From positions 1,995,001 to 2,059,000 of the forward strand of contig NZ_CP101417.1 in assembly GCF_024339125.1 (NCBI RefSeq): DNA of 64,000 nt. The letters run 5' to 3'. The stretch is from Xanthomonas hortorum (lineage in GTDB: Bacteria; Pseudomonadota; Gammaproteobacteria; Xanthomonadales; Xanthomonadaceae). The translations under genes were made by a program, and so were the position numbers. The notes beneath the pieces were generated by a model, which was not told the origin of the DNA, made no database searches, and saw only the letters and a program-made list of their open reading frames with translations. Positions 56,125 to 64,000 of this stretch are shown in pieces. Numbering within the stretch: the first letter of the stretch is position 1; the number at the start of each line of letters is the position of its first letter.

Positions 56125-56418
56125 ATGAGTGTCGACAAGAAAGCAGATTTTTCCAACGTAACCTCCTCGGTCGACAGTACCGCCGATGTCACGCCAGCGC
56201 CGGATTTTTCCAACGTCCGCAGCGGCGTGCAAAGCACGGCGCAGATCGTCGAAGAAACGGTGACCGTGCAGGCAGGCGACAGCCTTTCCAGTATTGCCAA
56301 ACGCCATTATGGCGACGGCAATCTGTGGCCGCGCATTTTCGAGGCCAATCGCGAGACGCTCAAGGATCCGGACAAGATTTTTCCGGGGCAGGTGTTGCAC
56401 TTACCACCAAAGGCATAA
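56125..56418 (+). CDS. Small LysM-domain protein with duplicated N-terminal motif
   Basis: A 97-aa protein. The N-terminus has two copies of a 16-residue block ([15 protein letters not shown] at 9 and [15 protein letters not shown] at 28). Residues ~46-95 are one LysM domain ([40 protein letters not shown]) that should bind peptidoglycan or chitin-like glycans. No signal peptide is obvious, which is similar to YgaU-type proteins. An ATG at 56116 is a possible alternative start. Confidence 0.78.
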   Translation: MSVDKKADFSNVTSSVDSTADVTPAPDFSNVRSGVQSTAQIVEETVTVQAGDSLSSIAKRHYGDGNLWPRIFEANRETLKDPDKIFPGQVLHLPPKA

Positions 56419-56512
56419 ACGCGCGCCTAGTCTAGCCAGTCGCTGGCTTGGTGATCTGTTCCACTCAATGCTTTCCTCAAGAAACCCTATTCGTTTAGCC
56501 GGAGATTCATCC

Positions 56513-57067
56513 ATGCGTACCAAATCCGTTTCAAGCATGCTCGCCATTGCGCTTGTCGGCGTGCTCGCACTATCAGGTTGCAAGAAAGAAGAAGATGCCA
56601 GCGTGTCGAAGGATCCCACCTCCGGTGCCGCCACCGAAGCGATGCCTGGCCCGGCGGGCACGCCGCCTGCGAGCGATCAGGCTGGTCAGAGCACTACTAC
56701 CGGTGCTGCCAGTACCGACAGTGCCGCCGCAACCGGTGCGGCAGTGACGGTGTCCAGCGTTGCGGTCGGCACCACTGCTGCCGCAGACAAGACAGTGACT
56801 CCGTCGGCCAATATCGGCAGCAAAGACACCATCATCGTCTCGGTGAAAACCGATGGCAGCGCGAGCAACGTGCCGGTTTCGGCCAAGCTCACCTACCAGG
56901 ACGGCCAGGTCGCTGGTGAGCAGAACGCCACCTTGACCACCACCGGCGCAGAAACCACCAACCTCAGCTTCAGCAAGCCCGATGGCTGGCCGGCTGGCAC
57001 CTACACCGCGCAGGTGATGGTGGATGGCAAGCCGGCGGGTAATCCGCAGACCATTACGGTCAAATAA
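56513..57067 (+). CDS. Hypothetical lipoprotein (184 aa)
   Basis: Signal with lipobox LSGC (Cys23), a long Ala/Thr/Ser/Gly linker, then a beta-rich C-terminal domain (KDTIIVSVKTDGSASNVPVS, LTYQDGQVAGEQNATLTTTG, GWPAGTYTAQVMVDGKPAG) that looks like an immunoglobulin-type fold. A GGAG motif precedes the ATG at 56513. Same strand as the LysM gene, 94 bases later. Family not recognised. Confidence 0.7.
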   Translation: MRTKSVSSMLAIALVGVLALSGCKKEEDASVSKDPTSGAATEAMPGPAGTPPASDQAGQSTTTGAASTDSAAATGAAVTVSSVAVGTTAAADKTVTPSANIGSKDTIIVSVKTDGSASNVPVSAKLTYQDGQVAGEQNATLTTTGAETTNLSFSKPDGWPAGTYTAQVMVDGKPAGNPQTITVK

Positions 57068-57209
57068 GACAAGCGCTAGGAAGCATGCTGCATGTAGACG
57101 CGCATGTTGGCGGAGCAGGGCGGTAACACGCTGGCCCGCCAACATTTCGCCAACAGGGCGATCACTTCGTCGCTGTTCTTCCAGCAAGCCATCAAGCGGT
57201 AAGCCATCA

Positions 57210-57237
57210 GGGCGCGATCACACGATCGCGCCCTTTT
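57210..57237 (+). terminator. Terminator after the lipoprotein gene
   Basis: GGGCGCGATC (57210-57219) pairs with GATCGCGCCC (57224-57233) around ACAC, followed by TTTT. The intervening 57068-57209 has no supported gene. Confidence 0.85.
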
Positions 57238-59719
<2,482 letters not shown>

Positions 59720-59763
59720 TCCAGCGCACCGCGTATCGGTGCGCTCAGCAAGTGCGACATCCA

Positions 59764-59800
59764 GGGCCCCGCCTCGTTCAGAGGCGGGCCTTGTCGTTTC
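59764..59800 (+). terminator. Probable terminator after isocitrate dehydrogenase
   Basis: CCCGCCTC (59768-59775) pairs with GAGGCGGG (59781-59788) around GTTCA, followed by a weak TTGTCGTTT. It would separate the dehydrogenase from aceK. The rest of the gap to 60063 holds no supported gene. Confidence 0.55.
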
Positions 59801-60063
59801 AGCGCAATGGAGACAGCGCAACCGTCATGCATCCGGCCTTGCCGCCGCTTTGCAGTGGATTGCCCGCGGCTGGGTTGCCCGGTGTGGCCTTGGCTGACGA
59901 GAGTTCTTGGCAACGTGCGCTGCCTTGCCAGGATCAGCAGGGCCGGCGCGCGCACCGCGTGCTGCGGCAGGTTGACGCGTGATGCAGGTGTTTGCCCGCT
60001 TATTACGTGCTCGATCGCCCGCACTGGCTGCGCGCTGTCGCAAGTGCTGAGTACACTGCCACC

Positions 60064-61803
60064 ATGAGCCCTGTTCCGTTACCGCCGCAGTCCGAGCGTC
60101 GCGCGCTGGCGATCGGCCGCGCCGTGTATGAAGCGTTCGAGGATTACCACGCGCGCTTTGCGCAGATTACCGCACGCGCCAAGCAGCGCTTCGAGACACG
60201 TGACTGGAACGGCGCGCGCGAGGATGCGGTGGCGCGTATTGCGCTCTACGATCAATACATCAGCGAATGCATGCTGCGGCTGCGTGCGGTGCTGCTGGGG
60301 CAGGCGCACGATCGCGCGCTGTGGATGCGCGCACGCGAGCATTACGCCGCGCTGCTGACCGGGTTGATCGATCAGGAGCTGTACAAGACCTTTTACAACA
60401 CCCTGACCCGGCGTTACTTCGGCACCCATGGTGTGGATGCGGAGATCGAATTCATCGCGCTGGATATCGAGCCGACCGATGCGATCACGCTGCCGGTTGC
60501 GCGGCATACCTACGCGGTCTCGCCGGGCCGGCTGACCGACATGCTGGTGCGCGTGCTTGGCGATTATGCGTTCGATGTGGCGTACCTGCACCGCACCCGT
60601 TGCGCGGCGGCAATTGCAGTGCGGCTGCAGGACGATCTTGCGCATTGGGGCGAGCATCCTGTGCGCAGTGTGGAACTGCTGGAAACGGTGTTCTACCGCG
60701 AACGTCGCGCCTATCTGATCGGGCGCGTGTTCGGCGAACATCGCTTTTCTCCCTGCGTGATCGCACTGGTCAACGATGGTGCCGGCCTGCGTGCCGAAGC
60801 GGTGCTGACCCGGCGCAGTGATGTCGCGCAATTGTTCAGTAACTCGCGCAGTTATTTCCAGGCAGATCTATCCACCGTCGGTGATGCAGTGGTGTTTCTG
60901 CGCAGCCTGCTGACGCACAAGCCCATCGATGAGTTGTACACGATGCTGGGGCGTGCCAAGCAGGGCAAGACCGAACGCTATCGCACGTTTTTCAGCCATT
61001 TTCAGGCGCATCCTGCCGAGCAGTTGGTGCATGCCGATGGCACGCCCGGCATGGTCATGGTGGTGTTTACGCTGCCCAGTTATCCGCTGGTGTTCAAGCT
61101 GATCCGCGACCGCTTTGCGTATCCAAAAACAATGAGCCGCGCGCAGGTGGAAGGCAAATACGAACTGGTGTTCCAGCTCGACCGCATCGGCCGCCTGCTC
61201 GACGCGCAGCCGTACCGCTTTCTGCGCTTTCCCAAGGCGCGTTTTTCGCCGGCGTTGCTGGAAGAACTGCAGACCAGCTGTGCGATGAGCCTGAGCGAAG
61301 ATGGCGCCGATGTGTTGATCGCGCTGTGCTACGTGCAGCGCCGGCTGCGCCCGCTCAATCTGTACCTGCGCGAACAACTGCCCGAGGCCGCGCATGCCGC
61401 AGCGCTGGACTACGGGCAGGCGATCAAGGACATGGCGCGCAACAACATCTTTCCCGGCGACATGCTGCTGAAGAACTTCGGCATCACCCGGCATCAGCGT
61501 GCGGTGTTCTACGACTACGACGAGCTGTGCCTGATCACCGAATGCACGTTCCGCGATTGGCCCACGCCCACCAGTTACGAAGAACAAATGTCCGCCGAGC
61601 CCTGGTTTCATGTCGGCCCGCGCGATGTGTTTCCCGAGCGTTTTGCGCTGTTTATGGGCTTGCCGGCGTCGCAGCTGGAAGCGGTCAAGCACACGCATCC
61701 GGAACTGTTCGAGCCGCAATGGTGGCGCGATCTGCAAGCGCGACTGCGCGAAGACGATTACCCGGACACGCCGCCCTATGCGGACTCGCGCCGTCTGGCC
61801 TGA
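60064..61803 (+). CDS. aceK: Isocitrate dehydrogenase kinase/phosphatase
   Basis: A 579-aa protein, close to the 578 aa of E. coli AceK. In E. coli AceK phosphorylates and dephosphorylates Icd to direct isocitrate to the glyoxylate shunt. The ATP-binding region is [20 protein letters not shown], followed by VFKLIRDRF; the catalytic and metal part is in [20 protein letters not shown] and [20 protein letters not shown] 60064 matches the family start. No aceA or aceB lies alongside here, unlike E. coli. Confidence 0.95.
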   Translation: MSPVPLPPQSERRALAIGRAVYEAFEDYHARFAQITARAKQRFETRDWNGAREDAVARIALYDQYISECMLRLRAVLLGQAHDRALWMRAREHYAALLTGLIDQELYKTFYNTLTRRYFGTHGVDAEIEFIALDIEPTDAITLPVARHTYAVSPGRLTDMLVRVLGDYAFDVAYLHRTRCAAAIAVRLQDDLAHWGEHPVRSVELLETVFYRERRAYLIGRVFGEHRFSPCVIALVNDGAGLRAEAVLTRRSDVAQLFSNSRSYFQADLSTVGDAVVFLRSLLTHKPIDELYTMLGRAKQGKTERYRTFFSHFQAHPAEQLVHADGTPGMVMVVFTLPSYPLVFKLIRDRFAYPKTMSRAQVEGKYELVFQLDRIGRLLDAQPYRFLRFPKARFSPALLEELQTSCAMSLSEDGADVLIALCYVQRRLRPLNLYLREQLPEAAHAAALDYGQAIKDMARNNIFPGDMLLKNFGITRHQRAVFYDYDELCLITECTFRDWPTPTSYEEQMSAEPWFHVGPRDVFPERFALFMGLPASQLEAVKHTHPELFEPQWWRDLQARLREDDYPDTPPYADSRRLA

Positions 61804-62191
61804 GCGTCGATTGCATCGCCGACGCATGGCGATGCGATGTAACGAACCCGACTAGCCGAGACGCTTATCAGTGATCTCTGCGGGTTTGTGCAAAATCGCA
61901 AACAGTGCGCTGCAACACGCTTGGGCCTGTTGCAAATGTGCTGACCGTTGCTCCGAAACTTGTTTGCACCTCAGATTGGCTGTGCTATATCGGCACGACA
62001 GTGGATGTTCACTTCGAGGCAGTCGGACGCCTCTCACCACGCTTTCTGCATTAGACCAATCCGTCGTCTGGCGCGGCCGGACGACGTGCATGCCTGTACG
62101 TTCGTGCGGCTGTTGTTGCCTGTGTGCATCACTCTGACGGAGCGACTTGCTCCGCGACAACTCGTGCAGTCTTGCGTGGGAGAAGAACGTG
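61804..62191. other. Intergenic region before the multicopper oxidase
   Basis: 388 bases with no supported gene. It includes a candidate promoter (next entry). The region is less GC-rich than its neighbours. Confidence 0.45.
61964..61991 (+). promoter_or_regulatory. Candidate promoter for the multicopper oxidase
   Basis: TTGCAC (61964-61969) and TATATC (61986-61991) with a 16-base spacer, about 200 bases before the start codon. Based on similarity to sigma-70 hexamers alone. Confidence 0.3.
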
Positions 62192-64000
62192 ATGGATGTT
62201 CGTTCCTCGATGTCTCGCTGTCTGTTTTGCGTGGCTCTGTGTGTGCTTGCCGCAATGGCAATGGCGCAGCCGGCGCGACCACTTGAGCGTGTGGATCTGC
62301 GCCTTGATCAAGGCCTGCGCGTGTCTGACAGCGCGCTGCAGCGGATACGTGGGCAGCTGACCCAACGCGCCGCGTTCAGTTGCCCGCAATCGGCCGTGTT
62401 CGCCGATGTCGTGGCCATCGACCACCCGATGGTGTTCAACCGCCTGGGCGCGCAGAACGTCAATTGGGCGATGTACGCGTTGCGCCACGATCTGATTCAC
62501 CGCAGCAACAGCCAGGTGCTCGACTATTCCACGCAGGGCCAGGCCTTGTTTGCACGCGTGGTTGCCAACAACCAAAGCCGCGATATCGCGCTGCGTCCTG
62601 ACCTGCGTCCGCGTCCGTTGGTAGTGCGAGTGGCCGCCGGTGGCTATCTGCATGTGCGCTTGACCAATCTACTTGAGACATCTGGAAATCCTTTCAACTC
62701 TTATCCCGATCCGCTCCCAGGTGTGGACCATCCAATGGAACATGCGGTCAAGGATGCAGTGGGCACCGAGCCGCTCTATCGCATCGACGATCAAGTCGAC
62801 AGCCGCGTCGTCGGCTTCCATCCGCAAGGGTTGGAACTGGTCGGCTCGATCGACAGCGACAGTTCCAACACCGGTGCAAATGCAGACAGCCTGGCCAAGC
62901 CCGGACAGACCCGCGACTACTGTTTCCATGCGCCGCACGAAGGCGCTTATTTGGTCGGCAACGATGGTGCGGTGTTCGGCGGCGAAGGCAGTGCCGGCAA
63001 TAGCGGCGTCGGCTTGTTTGCTGCGGTCACCGTGCAGCCGCTCAATGCGCGTTTCTACCGCGCGCAATTGACCGAAGAAGAACTGCGCCTGGCCACGGTG
63101 GGTGCCACGCCCTCCGGGCAACCGATCCTCAACTACGAAGCGACCTACCCCAACGATTGCGCCAGCGCCGGAGTGTGGTGCCGCGAGGGCAAGGCGGGCC
63201 TGCCGATCCTCAACATGCTGCAGGGGCAACGCCTGGTGCACGGCGAGGTCAATGCGATTGTCGTGGGGCCGGAAAAAGATGGCAATTTTCCTGCGCGTAC
63301 CTATCCGCTTGAAGGGCAGGGCAAGCGCAATCCCGCGCTACCGAATCGGCTGGAGCCGTTCCGCGAATTCGTCTCGGTCTTTCATGACGAAAACGCTGCC
63401 ACCCAGGCATTTCCGTATTTCTTCGAACACCCCGAGCTCTCGCACACGCTGCATGGCGTGCGCGATGGCTTCATGATCAATTACGGTTCCGGCGGCGTGG
63501 GTGCGGAGATCATCGCCAACCGGCTCAAGGCGGGCCCGATGCAGGATTGCCTGGATTGCGCCTACGAAGAATTCTTTCTCTCTTCGTTTGCGGTTGGCGA
63601 TGCCGCCACGCTGGTCGATAACCCCGCCAACCTGGTGATCAGCCAGTGCCAGCCGGAATATCTCACCGACCGGCGCTATGCGGCGCAGCGCGCCAAATAC
63701 TGCGTGCAGCCCAAGGAGCAGCGCGCCACCCAGGCCTACTACCCGCACGATCCGGCCAACGTGCACCACAGCTACATCGGCGACTTCGTCAAGTTCCGCA
63801 ATCTGCATGCCGGCAAGGAACAGCACATTTTTCATCTGCACAACCATCAGTGGTTGTTCAATCCCAACGACGACAACGCCAACTACATCGATGCCCAGGG
63901 CTTGGGGCCGGGTTCGGGCTACACCTACGAGATCGCGTACGGCGGCTCGGGCAATCGCAACAAGACCGTGGGCGATGCGATTTTCCACTGCCATTTCTAC
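62192..64000 (+). CDS. Large multicopper oxidase, 5' part (runs off the window)
   Basis: An open frame of 603 codons from ATG 62192 (after GGAGAAG) to the window end with no stop. The signal peptide ends near residue 25 (LAAMAMAQP). The copper-site cluster HLHNHQWLFNPNDDN and the motif DAIFHCHFY at the window edge are typical of multicopper oxidases, here with the long spacing of MnxG-like large oxidases rather than the short CopA type. The early region (DHPMVFNRLGAQNVNWAMYA) and several cysteines (CLDCAYEE) also fit. The substrate (manganese, copper or another reductant) cannot be told, and the 3' part is not visible. Confidence 0.65.
   Translation, partial: MDVRSSMSRCLFCVALCVLAAMAMAQPARPLERVDLRLDQGLRVSDSALQRIRGQLTQRAAFSCPQSAVFADVVAIDHPMVFNRLGAQNVNWAMYALRHDLIHRSNSQVLDYSTQGQALFARVVANNQSRDIALRPDLRPRPLVVRVAAGGYLHVRLTNLLETSGNPFNSYPDPLPGVDHPMEHAVKDAVGTEPLYRIDDQVDSRVVGFHPQGLELVGSIDSDSSNTGANADSLAKPGQTRDYCFHAPHEGAYLVGNDGAVFGGEGSAGNSGVGLFAAVTVQPLNARFYRAQLTEEELRLATVGATPSGQPILNYEATYPNDCASAGVWCREGKAGLPILNMLQGQRLVHGEVNAIVVGPEKDGNFPARTYPLEGQGKRNPALPNRLEPFREFVSVFHDENAATQAFPYFFEHPELSHTLHGVRDGFMINYGSGGVGAEIIANRLKAGPMQDCLDCAYEEFFLSSFAVGDAATLVDNPANLVISQCQPEYLTDRRYAAQRAKYCVQPKEQRATQAYYPHDPANVHHSYIGDFVKFRNLHAGKEQHIFHLHNHQWLFNPNDDNANYIDAQGLGPGSGYTYEIAYGGSGNRNKTVGDAIFHCHFY

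Overview
The window is GC-rich gammaproteobacterial chromosome that looks like Xanthomonas. The rrn order (tRNA-Ile, 23S, 5S), the aa3 oxidase cluster, the monomeric isocitrate dehydrogenase next to aceK and the dispersed GATTCGGGA-type intergenic repeats all fit that genus. Species cannot be fixed from the sequence alone.

Layout. 1-3492: distal part of an rRNA operon (3' end of tRNA-Ile, boxA, complete 23S, 5S, terminator). 3991-7191 (-): putA without the DNA-binding domain. 7470-16001: cytochrome c oxidase locus (DUF2244, ctaC, ctaD, a 57-aa membrane protein, ctaG, ctaE, a DUF2909 gene on the minus strand, surf1, a Sco-like protein, ctaA, ctaB). 16211-19060 (-): a thioredoxin-domain lipoprotein and a bile-acid-symporter-like carrier. 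19173-23038 (-): rpsU, yqeY, a YihY/BrkB protein and dnaG, divergent from tsaD and folB (23319-24819). 25052-27223: GH3 beta-glucosidase with a LacI-type operator, followed by an intact IS5-family element with CTAA target duplications (27355-28513). 28669-31531: PQQ-type sugar dehydrogenase, YiaA-like membrane protein and two small stress-type proteins. 31619-39167: cell-wall peptide genes (L,D-transpeptidase, APC permease, NlpC/P60 peptidase, dipeptide epimerase, AmpD-like amidase, D-Ala-D-Ala dipeptidase). 39318-44715: small proteins, two secreted EF-hand proteins, a HAD hydrolase and an HglS-type 2-oxoadipate dioxygenase. 45604-53455 (-): mdtABC-type RND efflux system. 53712-57067: M20 amidohydrolase, queF, LysM protein, lipoprotein. 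57488-61803: monomeric IDH and aceK. 62192-64000: 5' part of a large multicopper oxidase that runs off the window.

Most of this is core metabolism. The least explained structure is a pair of three-unit palindromic repeat arrays (33971-34371 and 45010-45515). They lie in opposite orientation about 10.6 kb apart and bracket the cell-wall peptide, EF-hand and HglS genes. The two unit types share a backbone, but their stems differ by compensatory changes, which suggests selection or a formation mechanism acting on a folded structure. The other noteworthy locus is a probable murein-peptide salvage set, with two gene pairs each coupled through an ATGA overlap.
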